Below, in pieces: positions 24,211 through 33,655 of a stretch of 55,337 nucleotides of DNA. A program made the position numbers and the translations under genes. The notes beneath the pieces were generated by a model. It searched no databases, was not told where the DNA came from, and saw nothing but the letters and a program-made list of their open reading frames with translations. The stretch covers positions 1-55,337 of the forward strand of contig CAMUML010000025.1 of NCBI GenBank assembly GCA_947089855.1, in the 5' to 3' direction. The stretch comes from an uncultured Eubacterium sp. (GTDB taxonomy: Bacteria; Bacillota; Clostridia; Lachnospirales; Lachnospiraceae). Within the stretch, counting starts at the first letter, position 1. Each line of letters begins with the position of its first letter.

Positions 24211-25653
24211 ATGAGGAAAACAAAAATCATCTGTACCTTAGGCCCTGCTACCGACAACCCGGGCGTTTTGGAAAAGCTTGTATCAGAAGGCATGAATGTA
24301 GCACGTTTTAATTTTTCCCATGGCAGTTATGAGGAACATGAACGCCGTTTGAACGCCCTAAAGGAAGCACGGACCAAATATCAGCAGCCAGTGGCAGCCC
24401 TTTTGGATACCAAAGGTCCAGAAATCAGGGTAAAGACGTTTGTAAATGGAAAAGTGGAGCTGCAGGAGGGCCAGGTTTTCCGCCTGTGTTCGGATGAAGT
24501 AGAAGGGAATGAGGAGCAGGTAACGATTACCTGCAAAGATTTATATAAGGATGTTTCCGAAGGCAAGCGGATTTTATTAGATGACGGTTTAATTGCCATG
24601 AAAGTTTCGGCAATTGAAGGGCAGGATATTGTATGCGAGGTTATTAACGGCGGGACAGTGTCCAATAACAAAGGCGTAAATGTACCGGATGTGCATTTGT
24701 CGCTGCCTTATATCAGTGAAAAGGATAAGCAGGATATTTTATTTGGGATTGAGAAAGATTTTGACTTTATAGCGGCGTCCTTTGTCAGACGCGCGGATGA
24801 CGTGCGCCAAATCCGCCAGATCTTGCATGAGAATGGCGGGGACGGAATTGAAATTATATCTAAAATTGAAAATAGGGAAGGTGTCGATAATATTGATGAA
24901 ATCATCGAAGCTTCGGAAGGCATTATGATCGCGCGCGGCGACATGGGCGTGGAGATCGCCAGTGAAGAAGTGCCGGTGATCCAGAAAATGATCATTAAGA
25001 AAGTATATGAAGCAGGCAAAAAAGTAATTACTGCGACACAAATGCTGGATTCGATGATGAAAAACCCAAGGCCGACCAGGGCGGAGACGACGGACGTTGC
25101 AAATGCGATTTATGACGGTACGAGTGCCATTATGCTTTCTGGTGAAACCGCAGCAGGCTGCTACCCAATTGAATCCCTTCAGACAATGGTGCGGATTGCG
25201 GTACGTACCGAACAAGATATTGATTACCGCAAGCGCTTTTTTGCGCATGACCGCAATGTCAGCCCGAATATTACAGACGCGATCTGCCATGCGACCTGCA
25301 CAACGGCACATGACTTAAATGCCAGTGCGATCCTTACGGTTACAAAGTCAGGCACTTCTGCGAGGATGATCTCGCGTTACCGTCCAAGCTGCCAGATCAT
25401 TGGATGTACGACGGAAGAAAAAGTAGGCAGGCAATTGAATATGTCCTGGGGCGTAAAGCCGTTGCTGATCATGGAAGAAAGCGATGTAATCGAGCTGTTT
25501 AACCATGCCATCAATAACGCCAGGGACTACGGCGTATTAAAACCAGGTGATCTGGTAGTTATTACATCCGGTGTGCCGCTCGGTATGGCCGGCACTACCA
25601 ACATGATCAAAGTACAGACCGTAAACGAGCCGCGGAAGCTGGCTACTTGGTAA
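24211..25653 (+). CDS. pyk: Pyruvate kinase
   Basis: 480 residues, the short form without the C-terminal PEP-utiliser-like domain. Conserved positions are visible: R32, N34, S36 in the TIM barrel, the B domain at about 71-165, the proton-transfer lysine K218 in IISKIENREG, the metal-binding ARGDMGVE (241-248), and 'TATQMLDSM'. It makes pyruvate and ATP from PEP and ADP in glycolysis. GGAGAG precedes the ATG, and a TATAAT box lies at 24168-24173. The start is fixed by the typical MRKTKIICTLGP N-terminus. Confidence 0.97.
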   Translation: MRKTKIICTLGPATDNPGVLEKLVSEGMNVARFNFSHGSYEEHERRLNALKEARTKYQQPVAALLDTKGPEIRVKTFVNGKVELQEGQVFRLCSDEVEGNEEQVTITCKDLYKDVSEGKRILLDDGLIAMKVSAIEGQDIVCEVINGGTVSNNKGVNVPDVHLSLPYISEKDKQDILFGIEKDFDFIAASFVRRADDVRQIRQILHENGGDGIEIISKIENREGVDNIDEIIEASEGIMIARGDMGVEIASEEVPVIQKMIIKKVYEAGKKVITATQMLDSMMKNPRPTRAETTDVANAIYDGTSAIMLSGETAAGCYPIESLQTMVRIAVRTEQDIDYRKRFFAHDRNVSPNITDAICHATCTTAHDLNASAILTVTKSGTSARMISRYRPSCQIIGCTTEEKVGRQLNMSWGVKPLLIMEESDVIELFNHAINNARDYGVLKPGDLVVITSGVPLGMAGTTNMIKVQTVNEPRKLATW

Positions 25654-25682
25654 AACATACTACTAAGCCTTTTTAAAACTTG

Positions 25683-25710
25683 ATATAAAAAGAGAACCGT
25701 CTCATATAAT
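25683..25710 (+). promoter_or_regulatory. Candidate mother-cell (sigma-E/sigma-K-like) promoter of dpaAB
   Basis: ATA at 25683-25685 and CATATAAT at 25703-25710 are separated by 17 bp, matching the sigma-E/sigma-K layout (ATA or AC, then CATAnnnT). Known spoVF operons are expressed late in the mother cell. Short degenerate motif, so only suggestive. Confidence 0.4.
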
Positions 25711-25741
25711 GCTGCATAAACTATAGTGGAGGTGCAGTTAT

Positions 25742-26617
25742 ATGGGACGTTTTCTTATATTAGGGAAGGAAGAGCGGCAGAAATATTTGTTTCAGATGCT
25801 CTGCAGCAGGGGGCAGACGGTCACCTACTGCAATTCCTGGCTGGATGGCGGGTACGATGCGGTTATGCTGCCGCCGGCGAAGAGCGTGGATTATTTGGAA
25901 CAGATTAGCAGCCATCTGCAGGCAGGGCAGTATGTATTTGGCTGCAATTTTCCACAGGACGCAGTAGACTCCAGGCGCAGGCAGGGTATTTTCCTGGTTG
26001 ATTACATGAAAGAAGAAGGGGCCGCTTATACCAATGCAGTCGCCACGGCAGAAGGCGCTATTGCAGAAGCGGTCGTATCCGGCAAGGAGACACTGCATGG
26101 CAAACCTATGCTGGTGATGGGCTATGGCCACTGCGGCCAGGTATTGGCACAGCGCCTAAAGGCATTAGGGGGGAACGTTACGGTATATGAAAAAGACCGG
26201 GAAAAATTAGCCATTGCGCAGGCGTATGGGTTCCAGGCAGTGGAAGCGGAAGCGCCAGCCCCATATCCAGGGCGGGAGGCTACCGCTGCTATATCCAATT
26301 GTGCACTTGCAGTGCCTACGCAGGCAGGCAGCAGGCTGACTGCACAGTTTTGGGTGCAGTTTTTATATATCTTTAATACGATACCGGCGCCGGTACTTGG
26401 AGCAGACCGGCTGGCGCATGTCCGGCATGACGTGGTTCTCATTGATATAGCATCGAAACCCGGCGGACTGGATTACGCATACTGTGCACAGAACGGCCTG
26501 AATGCAAAGCTATGTAGTGGCCTTCCAGCAAAATATGCCCCAAAGTCAGCAGCAAAACTGCTGATAGATGTTATCGAATCCTATTTTAATTTATCAGAGA
26601 AAGGTGAAGCCTTATGA
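25742..26617 (+). CDS. dpaA: Dipicolinate synthase subunit A
   Basis: 291 residues, the normal DpaA (SpoVFA) length. A Rossmann dinucleotide motif GYGHCGQVLAQRL starts at 127, with an N-terminal catalytic-like half before it ('DYMKEEGAAYTNAVATAEGA' near 87-106). With DpaB it makes pyridine-2,6-dicarboxylate, the calcium chelator of spore cores, from a lysine-pathway intermediate. The ATG has GGAGG upstream. It overlaps dpaB by 4 bp. Its presence marks the organism as a spore-former. Confidence 0.95.
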   Translation: MGRFLILGKEERQKYLFQMLCSRGQTVTYCNSWLDGGYDAVMLPPAKSVDYLEQISSHLQAGQYVFGCNFPQDAVDSRRRQGIFLVDYMKEEGAAYTNAVATAEGAIAEAVVSGKETLHGKPMLVMGYGHCGQVLAQRLKALGGNVTVYEKDREKLAIAQAYGFQAVEAEAPAPYPGREATAAISNCALAVPTQAGSRLTAQFWVQFLYIFNTIPAPVLGADRLAHVRHDVVLIDIASKPGGLDYAYCAQNGLNAKLCSGLPAKYAPKSAAKLLIDVIESYFNLSEKGEAL

Positions 26618-27243
26618 TGCAAAATAAGCAGTATGACAGCCAGGATAAACAGCGTGCAGGGGCGCTGACCGTGGGCCTTGCCATTACGGGGTCATTTTGT
26701 ACGTTTGCCAAGATCAAAGAAGCGGCCGCGCAGTTAAAAGAGCAACATCCGGATATGCGGCTGGTACCGATCTATTCCTTCTGTGTCCAACATACAGATA
26801 CCAGGTTTGGCGAGGCAGAGGCGTTTCGCAGGGACATCGAAAAAATCACTGGAGAGAAAGGGATCTGTACCATCCCGCAGGCAGAGCCGATTGGGCCTTC
26901 CGGTTACCTGGATGCGCTGGTTATTGCACCGTGTACTGGCAATACACTTGCAAAGCTTTGCAACGGCATTACGGATACCCCGGTGCTGATGGCGGCAAAG
27001 GCACATCTGCGCAATGAAAAACCGTTGGTCATTTCCATTTCAACCAATGATGCGCTTGGTATGAACTTTAAAAATATTGGGATGCTGATGAATATGAAAA
27101 ACATCTATTTTGTACCGTTTGGCCAGGATAATTATAAGAAAAAAACAAATTCAATGATTGCACATACCGGGCTGATCTATGATACATTAATGCAGGCGCT
27201 GGAAGGCAAGCAGATCCAGCCGGTTATTATGGCACCTCAGTAA
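26614..27243 (+). CDS. dpaB: Dipicolinate synthase subunit B
   Basis: 209 residues, a flavoprotein of the HFCD type. The N-terminal 'GLAITGSFCTFAKIKEAAAQL' binds flavin, and 'APCTGNTLAKLCNGITDTPV' is the family signature. It acts with DpaA in dipicolinate synthesis in the mother cell. The ATG at 26614 overlaps the dpaA stop (ATGATG), so coupling is strong; a second ATG at 26617 is equally possible. The first 15 residues are a polar extension (QNKQYDSQDKQRAG) before the conserved domain. Confidence 0.95.
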   Translation: MMQNKQYDSQDKQRAGALTVGLAITGSFCTFAKIKEAAAQLKEQHPDMRLVPIYSFCVQHTDTRFGEAEAFRRDIEKITGEKGICTIPQAEPIGPSGYLDALVIAPCTGNTLAKLCNGITDTPVLMAAKAHLRNEKPLVISISTNDALGMNFKNIGMLMNMKNIYFVPFGQDNYKKKTNSMIAHTGLIYDTLMQALEGKQIQPVIMAPQ

Positions 27244-27364
27244 TGTACAGCCCGCCAGGCGGTATGCCTTGTGGACGAAATGGCTTCCAAGATGCCTCAT
27301 AAAAGCTAGTTTTAGATAGCATAAGTGATACCCACGGGCAATAAAGTTTGCCGTTTATTACAGC

Positions 27365-27424
27365 CTGATTCGCGCCATTGCCGTGTTAAATGTCGAAATT
27401 TTGCCTTGCACTGACGCGAATCAG
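27365..27424. repeat. Inverted repeat (10-bp arms, 40-nt interior)
   Basis: CTGATTCGCG (27365-27374) and CGCGAATCAG (27415-27424) form a perfect stem between dpaB and the convergent asnB. There is no T-run and no clear target duplication. It could be a genome-wide dispersed hairpin repeat or an atypical terminator. Confidence 0.55.
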
Positions 27425-27471
27425 CCAGCACGAAACCCTAATTTCTGCCCGGGTGGAGCACTAGTATAAAT

Positions 27472-29325
27472 TTACAAGGTGACCGCTACATGATACTTGC
27501 GCAGGAAATATTCGGTCTGCAGCAGGTATGCGATCATCTGTGGCCCAGCCATAAGCTGCCCATACCACGGGGAGCCATAATCTTTTGGCTGTTCCAAAAA
27601 CTGTGCGACGGCCGGTTGGTTGATCAACGGCAGAAGTGGGCAGCTAGGCTGCGACAGCACTTCTTTTAGCTGTTCTTTTAGCAGCCCTTCGTAATGCGGG
27701 TTGTATGTTTTCGGGTAAGGGCTTTTTTTCCGGAATAAAATCTCATCTGGCAGCAGCGTCCGTGCGGCCTGGCGCAGCACATTCTTTACAATACCGCCTT
27801 TGGCCTTCATTTCCCAAGGGATATTAAAAACATAATCTACCAGTGCCCGGTCTGCAAACGGAACCCGCGCTTCCAGGCCGGAATGCATGCTTGTGCGGTC
27901 CATGCGGTTTAACAGCGTCTGCATAAAAAAGCGGATATTTAAATACCCGATCCGCCTGCGGCTGACCTCCGTCTCATTTTCGTCCGCAAGGATGGCAATC
28001 TCGCCAATTGCTGTTTCGTAGGCATGTTTTACATAAGTATCCATATCCAGGATGTCGAGCAGTTCCGGATTTAACAGCTGTTTGCGGAACGATAGGTCCG
28101 GTGTCCACGGAAAGGTATTGCAGTTTAAAAAATGTTCTTTGTGGAACCACGGATACCCGCCAAACACTTCATCCGCGCATTCCCCGGTCAGGACTACTTT
28201 ATGGTTTTTGGAAACCTCGCCGCAAAAATAGAGCAAGGAAGCATCGACATCCGCCATACATGGCAGGTCATGCGCATCTACCGATTCATACAGTTTTTCC
28301 GCCTGCGTGCGGGAACCACACTCCAAATAATGGTGGTCGGACTGCAAAAATGCTGCCATTTTGCTGACATACGGGCGGTCCATCGAAGGCTGGAAGCTGT
28401 TTGCCTTAAAATATTTATCATTGCCCGTAAAATCAAACGAGTAGGTTGTCAGCTTCTGCCCCTTATGTTCCAGTTCTTTGGCGCAGACAGCCGAAACCAG
28501 GCTGGAGTCTATGCCGCCGGAGAGGAACGTGCAGATAGGCACATCAGAAACCATTTGGCGTTTGATAGCGTCCGTGACAAGAAAACGGGTTTTTTCAATC
28601 GTTTCTTCGTAACTGTCTTCATGCGGGCGGCTGGTTAACTGATAATATGTATGCGGTACAAACCCAAGGCTGCTGCAGGTTATGCAAGTACCAGGCTTTA
28701 GTTCCTGGATGCCGGCCAGTACGCCGCTGCCGGGTGTACGGGCTGGGCCAAGCCCAAACAGTTCGTTCAAGCTGTTTTTATCTAACCGGGCCGTAACGCC
28801 TGGAAAGCAAAACAGCCCTTTTATTTCTGAGGAAAAAACCAGCGTGCCTTTATACACCGTATAAAAAAGCGGCTTGACGCCGAAGCTGTCACGGTATAAG
28901 GATAATATCTTATGACGCCCGTCAAAGATGGCGAAAGAAAAAATACCATCCAGCTGCTGGACAAATTCAGGGCCGAAAGCCAGGTAGCTTAGTAGGATCA
29001 CTTCTGTATCAGAGGAGGTTTTTGGTACCACACCACGTTCCGATAAGGCTTTGCGGAGCGGATCTGCATTGTAAAGTTCCCCATTGTATACAATATGGTA
29101 GCCGTACCCGTCCAGGGATGCGGACATGGGCTGGTGTCCGTTTTCCAAGTCGATGACCGATAGCCTGGTATGGGACAGCCCGCATTGCCCAGTAAGGAAT
29201 ATACCGGAATCGTCCGGCCCGCGGTGTGCCTGGGCGCTGCCCATCTGCCGTAAGATATGTTCAAATTCCCCCTGCCTTGCCCTAAAGTTGGCAGAAGGGT
29301 CATAAAAGCCTGCAATACTGCACAT
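27472..29325 (-). CDS. asnB: Asparagine synthase (glutamine-hydrolysing)
   Basis: 617 residues, full length for AsnB of Firmicutes. Cys2 follows the initiator Met (MCSIAGFYD), giving the N-terminal amidohydrolase nucleophile after Met removal; YNGELYN (80-86) and the glutaminase loop are present. The synthetase half has the PP-loop SGGIDSS (269-275). It forms asparagine from aspartate, glutamine and ATP. The start is set by the Cys2 rule. It is transcribed towards dpaAB and away from the dtxR-type gene's start only by order: both asnB and the regulator read leftward, 99 bp apart. Confidence 0.94.
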   Translation of the reverse strand: MCSIAGFYDPSANFRARQGEFEHILRQMGSAQAHRGPDDSGIFLTGQCGLSHTRLSVIDLENGHQPMSASLDGYGYHIVYNGELYNADPLRKALSERGVVPKTSSDTEVILLSYLAFGPEFVQQLDGIFSFAIFDGRHKILSLYRDSFGVKPLFYTVYKGTLVFSSEIKGLFCFPGVTARLDKNSLNELFGLGPARTPGSGVLAGIQELKPGTCITCSSLGFVPHTYYQLTSRPHEDSYEETIEKTRFLVTDAIKRQMVSDVPICTFLSGGIDSSLVSAVCAKELEHKGQKLTTYSFDFTGNDKYFKANSFQPSMDRPYVSKMAAFLQSDHHYLECGSRTQAEKLYESVDAHDLPCMADVDASLLYFCGEVSKNHKVVLTGECADEVFGGYPWFHKEHFLNCNTFPWTPDLSFRKQLLNPELLDILDMDTYVKHAYETAIGEIAILADENETEVSRRRIGYLNIRFFMQTLLNRMDRTSMHSGLEARVPFADRALVDYVFNIPWEMKAKGGIVKNVLRQAARTLLPDEILFRKKSPYPKTYNPHYEGLLKEQLKEVLSQPSCPLLPLINQPAVAQFLEQPKDYGSPWYGQLMAGPQMIAYLLQTEYFLRKYHVAVTL

Positions 29326-29424
29326 AAAGTACCTGTGATATTGTTCTTGGTTTTAATGTATGCATCGTTGGGCTTTTATATGCCAATTTTATTTTGCTTT
29401 AGCTGCATATAGCTATGTCTTGCC

Positions 29425-29790
29425 TTAATGTTCATTGACATATTTTTTAATAGCAGAAAAACTGGCTGCACTCATTGTGTGTTCCATCCTGCACGCATCA
29501 GCAGTAGCGGTCTTTTCATCTACGCCCAGCCGCTGCAGCCATGCGGACAAAAATTCGTGCCGTTCGTATATTTTGGCAGCGATTTCCATCCCGGATTCCG
29601 TAAGGTAGATAAACCCTGCCTCCGTAACGGTAATAAACCCGTTTTCCCGCAGGTTTTTCATGGCGACACTGACGCTGGACTTTTTAAAGCCTAGCTCATT
29701 TGCAATGTCGACGGAACGCACGACAGGGAGGGACTTGCTTAGGATAAGGATGGTTTCCAGATAGTTTTCGGCCGATTCATGTATATTCAT
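29425..29790 (-). CDS. DtxR-family metal-dependent regulator (short form)
   Basis: 121 residues: a winged helix (about 5-65, with 'SVDIANELGFKKSSVSVAMKNL' as helix-turn-helix) plus the metal-binding dimerisation domain; the SH3-like third domain is absent. The metal motif is C100-R-M-E103-H104. In DtxR/IdeR (iron) a Cys fills this place, while MntR (manganese) has Glu, so iron is the better guess. It could be the repressor that binds the two GTTAG-TATATG-CTAA-type sites of the feo operon 11 kb away. No such site is evident at its own promoter. Confidence 0.88.
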   Translation of the reverse strand: MNIHESAENYLETILILSKSLPVVRSVDIANELGFKKSSVSVAMKNLRENGFITVTEAGFIYLTESGMEIAAKIYERHEFLSAWLQRLGVDEKTATADACRMEHTMSAASFSAIKKYVNEH

Positions 29791-30137
29791 AATGTCTCCT
29801 TATTATGCTTGTATGGTGGTGGATATACTGTAAAATATAATTATTATAGCATTTATATGGGAAAAGTAAAGTGAGAAGAGAACCCGTTGGCTAATTTATT
29901 AGGGCATAATGCAGACTTGCCTTTTTACATAGCCCGCTATGCGCCTGATTTTTGCCCGGCGCTCCTGAAGAAAAATCAGGCGTAACTTTATCAGGTTATT
30001 TTTTTACCGTTCCTAAGTATAAAAAAGGGGTACTTGCATTTAAAAGATGGGCATGGTATCCTTTTGGGGAAGGATGAGGGCCGTGTTTTTAGTTCATGCA
30101 ATTGGAAACCTGTTTTGACAGGCAGCGAGGAGGAAAT
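29791..30137. other. Intergenic region with a 12-bp inverted repeat
   Basis: Divergent promoter region between the DtxR-family gene and the aldo/keto reductase. The only structure seen is CGCCTGATTTTT (29942-29953) paired with AAAAATCAGGCG (29971-29982), a perfect 12-bp stem with a 17-nt loop. It may terminate or may be a dispersed repeat. No gene is supported. Confidence 0.5.
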
Positions 30138-31283
30138 ATGAGATATAGGGAAATTGGCAAGACCGGCCTAATGGCCAGTGAAATTGGCCTCGGCGGGGAA
30201 TGGCTGGAACGGCATAATACAGAAGAAGTAAAAGCGGTAATCGAGGCTTGTGAAAAAGAAGGGATTAATATTTTAGACTGCTGGATGTCTGAGCCAAATG
30301 TCCGGTCAAACATAGGATTGGCGTTAAAGGGGAAGCGTAGCCGGTGGATCATACAAGGCCATATCGGCTCTATATGGGAAAACGGCCAGTATGCACGCTC
30401 AAGGGACCTTGTGAAAGTAAAGCCGGCTTTTGAGGATCTGCTTGCACGGCTGCAGACGGATTATATTGACCTTGGCATGATCCATTTTATCGACCATGCA
30501 GATGAGTTTGACCAGGTAATAAACGGCGCGTTTATGGATTATGTCAGGCAGTTAAAAAAGGAAGGAAAAATCCGCCATATCGGCATGAGCACCCATAACC
30601 CGCAGACGGCTAAGATGGCAGCCTGCCACGGCGGGATAGATATGATCTTATTCAGCATTAATCCGGCTTTTGACATGCTGCCGCCTGTGGAAGATTTGGA
30701 AACGTATTTTTCGGATAAATACGACGAAAAACTTGGCGGGATTGCGCCGGAACGGGAAGAACTGTATAAAATATGCGAGCAGAACTGTGTAGGGATTACG
30801 GTTATGAAAGGGTATGCAGGTGGGCGCCTTTTCCATGCAGAGACATCGCCTTTCGGAGTCGCCCTGACACCGGTACAGTGCATCCACTATGCCCTGACAC
30901 GCCCGGCGGTAGCTGCTGTCATGGCCGGGTTTGACAATCCGCAGCATGTATATGAGGCTGTGGCTTATGAGGCTGCCACAGAGGAAGAAAAAGATTATGC
31001 AGGTGTGCTGGCAGCGGCCCCAAAACATGCGTTTCCAGTCGGCCAGTGTACATATTGCGGGCACTGTGCGCCCTGTCCTGCAGGGATCGATATTGCAATG
31101 GTAAATAAACTATATGACCTTGCCTGTATGCAGGATGAAATACCAGGGACAGTCCGTGCGCATTACCAGCAGCTCCAGGCAAATGCAGCAGACTGCATCA
31201 AGTGCAAAGGATGTGAAAGCAGATGCCCATTCCATGTGCCGGTTGCAGATAGGATGGAGAAAACAAAAGCATTATTTTTGTAA
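30138..31283 (+). CDS. Aldo/keto reductase with C-terminal ferredoxin-type [4Fe-4S] domain
   Basis: About 381 residues from the ATG at 30138 (GAGGAGG upstream; an earlier ATG at 30096 has no ribosome site). The first 280 residues are an aldo/keto reductase barrel ('DYIDLGMIHFID', 'GMSTHNPQTA', 'MKGYAGGRLF'). The tail has two Cys clusters, CTYCGHCAPCP and CIKCKGCESRCP, for two [4Fe-4S] centres. The proximal active-site Tyr motif is altered (DCWMSEP instead of DxAxxYG), so chemistry may differ. Such proteins are common in anaerobes and probably link ferredoxin-level electrons to a small carbonyl. Monocistronic with its own terminator. Confidence 0.88.
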   Translation: MRYREIGKTGLMASEIGLGGEWLERHNTEEVKAVIEACEKEGINILDCWMSEPNVRSNIGLALKGKRSRWIIQGHIGSIWENGQYARSRDLVKVKPAFEDLLARLQTDYIDLGMIHFIDHADEFDQVINGAFMDYVRQLKKEGKIRHIGMSTHNPQTAKMAACHGGIDMILFSINPAFDMLPPVEDLETYFSDKYDEKLGGIAPEREELYKICEQNCVGITVMKGYAGGRLFHAETSPFGVALTPVQCIHYALTRPAVAAVMAGFDNPQHVYEAVAYEAATEEEKDYAGVLAAAPKHAFPVGQCTYCGHCAPCPAGIDIAMVNKLYDLACMQDEIPGTVRAHYQQLQANAADCIKCKGCESRCPFHVPVADRMEKTKALFL

Positions 31284-31328
31284 GATACATTCCGGCAGCC
31301 GGTGTTTCTGCCTGGAAAATGGATGTAA

Positions 31329-31374
31329 AAAGCCGCGTAAAATGGGAAAAGTGCATTTTATGCGGCTTTATTTC
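31329..31374 (+). terminator. Bidirectional terminator after the aldo/keto reductase
   Basis: AAAGCCGCGTAAAATG (31329-31344) pairs with CATTTTATGCGGCTTT (31354-31369) with one G-T pair, and is T-rich on both sides. Confidence 0.8.
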
Positions 31375-31477
31375 CGGCAGGAGCCCTAAAGGCCAGGCAT
31401 AATATCCCGGGCACATATTGAAACAAAACTGCAATAAGGTTATAATTATTTTACAGTGCAGTACAAACGGCCGGGAA

Positions 31478-31694
31478 GGGGGATTTGTTTCAAGGGCTGT
31501 CTATCTGGCAGGAAGAGCGGTACCGAAGCCTGCAGGGTACGTATCCTGTGATCAGTTTAAGCTTTGCAGGGATCTGGAAAAACAGCTATCCACAGGCTTA
31601 TTATGCAATCCAAAAATTGATTGTACGGGAATTTAACCGCTGCTTTTTTTTGGCAGGCAGCCCTTGTTTAACGCCCCCAGAACAGGAGGCATAA
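31478..31694 (+). pseudogene. Internal fragment of an AAA-ATPase/PD-(D/E)XK gene
   Basis: A 72-codon piece whose product (DLFQGLSIWQEERYRSLQGT, then YPVISLSFAGIW, and near the end NRCFFLAGSPCLTPPE) is clearly homologous to residues about 65-140 of the intact gene at 31839, at roughly 65-70% identity. The ATP-binding N-terminus and all of the rest are missing. It lies 145 bp upstream of the intact copy in the same orientation, so it is the remnant of a tandem duplicate, not a very recent one. Confidence 0.85.
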
Positions 31695-31838
31695 GAGATT
31701 GCAAAGCGGCAGGTTCCAATTAGGAGGGTAGTGTAAAGATGCGTATGAAAAAACGCCCCGGAAGTATTGATTTTACTGGGCTTGCGCCAATCTGGCAAGC
31801 CGTAGGCTTGACACTGCCATTAGGAAGGGGGCAGGCAT

Positions 31839-33566
31839 ATGGCAAGGAAGGCAGCAATCGGTATCAGCGATTTTTGTGAAGTGATAGAAAAAGGCTGTTT
31901 TTATGTCGATAAAACGAACTTTATAAAAGAATGGTGGGAAACGGAAGATAAAGTAACCCTGGCCACCCGCCCGAGGCGTTTTGGCAAAACCCTTACTATG
32001 AGTATGGTAGAACACTTTTTTTCCATAAAATATGCTGGCAGCAGGCTGTTTGAAGGGCTTTCGATTTGGCAGGATGAAGCTTACCGGGTGCTGCAGGGTA
32101 CGTATCCAGTTATTTTTTTAAGTTTTGCCGGGATAAGGGAACGCAGCTTCCAGGAGGCATACCATGCAGTCTGCAAAGTACTGGCAAGGGAGTATAACCG
32201 GTGCTTTTTTTTAACCGGCAGCAGCTGCCTGACACCGCCGGAAAAAGACGCCTTTATCCGCATGGCTTATGGGCAGGCGCCGCCGGAGGATATTTCCGCT
32301 TCCATCAGCCAGCTTTCCGAATTTTTATGCCGTTATTATAACAAAAAGGCAATGATCCTGCTGGATGAATACGATACCCCAATGCAGGAAGCCTACGTAA
32401 ACGGGTATTGGGAAGAGATGGTGCAGTTTATCAAGGGCCTGTTTGGGGCTGCCTTTAAGGATAACCCATACCTAGAACGCGCCCTGCTGACAGGCATTAC
32501 AAGGGTGAGTAAGGAATCGCTTTTTTCTGGGTTAAATAACCTTGAGGTAGCTACGGTTACATCACATAAGTACGAAACTGTTTTTGGATTTACCGAGAAG
32601 GAAGTGTTCGATGCCTTGGATGAATTTGGCCTGCAAAGCAGCAGACAAAGCGTTAAAAAATGGTATGACGGCTTTCAGTTCGGCCAGTGCGGCAGCATTT
32701 ATAATCCGTGGTCAATTGTAAATTTTTTGGCTAAAAAGGAATTTGCCCCCTACTGGGCGAATACCAGTTCCAACGGGCTGGTAGGCGAATTGATACGCAA
32801 GGGCAGCAGGGAGGTTAAGCTGGCTGTGGAAGATTTGCTGCAGGGGAAGCCGATTACGGCAATAATTGACGAGCAGGTGGTGTTTAACCAGCTGGACTAT
32901 GATGACGAAGCCATATGGAGCCTGCTTTTAGCCAGCGGGTATTTAAAAGCATCCCATTATGATGCAGCTACGATGGCATGCGAGCTTGCTATCACAAATT
33001 ATGAGACGGTGCAGGTGTTTGAAAAGCTGGCACGTGGCTGGTTTGCAAACGGCAGGGCGGACTACAATGGATTTGTAAAGGCGCTGCTGGCCGGCCATAC
33101 AGAAGAGATGAATATCTATATGAATAAAGTGGCCCTGCATACGTTTAGCAGCTTTGATTCTGGAAGGCAACCGTCCGGCAGCGCAGAGCCGGAGCGCTTT
33201 TACCACGGGTTTGTATTGGGGCTTATCGTTGAGCTGAGAGGCCGGTATGCCATTACCTCCAACCGGGAAAGCGGCTACGGGCGCTATGATGTCATGCTGG
33301 AGCCGCTAAAAACAGGGGACGATGGGGTTATCCTGGAATTTAAGGTGTATGATAAAAAGAAGGAACAAAGCCTGGAAGCTACTGCGGATGCAGCCTTGCG
33401 GCAGATTTTGGATAAAAAGTATGCGGCCGTTTTGGAGGCAAAGGGCGCAGCCAGGGGCAGGATACGGATCTATGGGTTTGCATTTGAAGGGAAGGAAGCA
33501 TTGATAAAAGGCGGCCTGGTACAAGATTATGAAAAGTTGTGCAGTATGCCGGAACCTATGCCATAA
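31839..33566 (+). CDS. AAA-ATPase with C-terminal PD-(D/E)XK nuclease domain (PF09820/PF08011 type)
   Basis: 575 residues. The N-terminal AAA-like ATPase has the family's Walker A 'TRPRRFGKT' (43-51), preceded by 'YVDKTNFIK', and a Walker B-like ILLDEYD. The C-terminal 120 residues carry the nuclease core: 'GRYDVML', 'ILEFKV' (E-x-K) and a downstream Gln-containing helix. This family is abundant in gut anaerobes, often in many copies; its function is unproven and a role in defence or mobile DNA is suspected. A good ribosome site (AGGAAGGGGG) precedes the ATG. It is flanked by broken relatives on both sides. Confidence 0.88.
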   Translation: MARKAAIGISDFCEVIEKGCFYVDKTNFIKEWWETEDKVTLATRPRRFGKTLTMSMVEHFFSIKYAGSRLFEGLSIWQDEAYRVLQGTYPVIFLSFAGIRERSFQEAYHAVCKVLAREYNRCFFLTGSSCLTPPEKDAFIRMAYGQAPPEDISASISQLSEFLCRYYNKKAMILLDEYDTPMQEAYVNGYWEEMVQFIKGLFGAAFKDNPYLERALLTGITRVSKESLFSGLNNLEVATVTSHKYETVFGFTEKEVFDALDEFGLQSSRQSVKKWYDGFQFGQCGSIYNPWSIVNFLAKKEFAPYWANTSSNGLVGELIRKGSREVKLAVEDLLQGKPITAIIDEQVVFNQLDYDDEAIWSLLLASGYLKASHYDAATMACELAITNYETVQVFEKLARGWFANGRADYNGFVKALLAGHTEEMNIYMNKVALHTFSSFDSGRQPSGSAEPERFYHGFVLGLIVELRGRYAITSNRESGYGRYDVMLEPLKTGDDGVILEFKVYDKKKEQSLEATADAALRQILDKKYAAVLEAKGAARGRIRIYGFAFEGKEALIKGGLVQDYEKLCSMPEPMP

Positions 33567-33655
33567 CCGTTATTTATGGGAGGTGTTTTTTGTTTTGGCA
33601 CAATAGAAATAGGGAGCGTTATTGAATATTTAAGGATGTAGGAGCGTACAAACAC

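Noticed and set aside
31740-31880. Small frame between the AAA fragment and the intact AAA gene
   Set aside because: Weak spacing to its AGGAGG and it runs into the intact gene in another frame; no similarity recognised.
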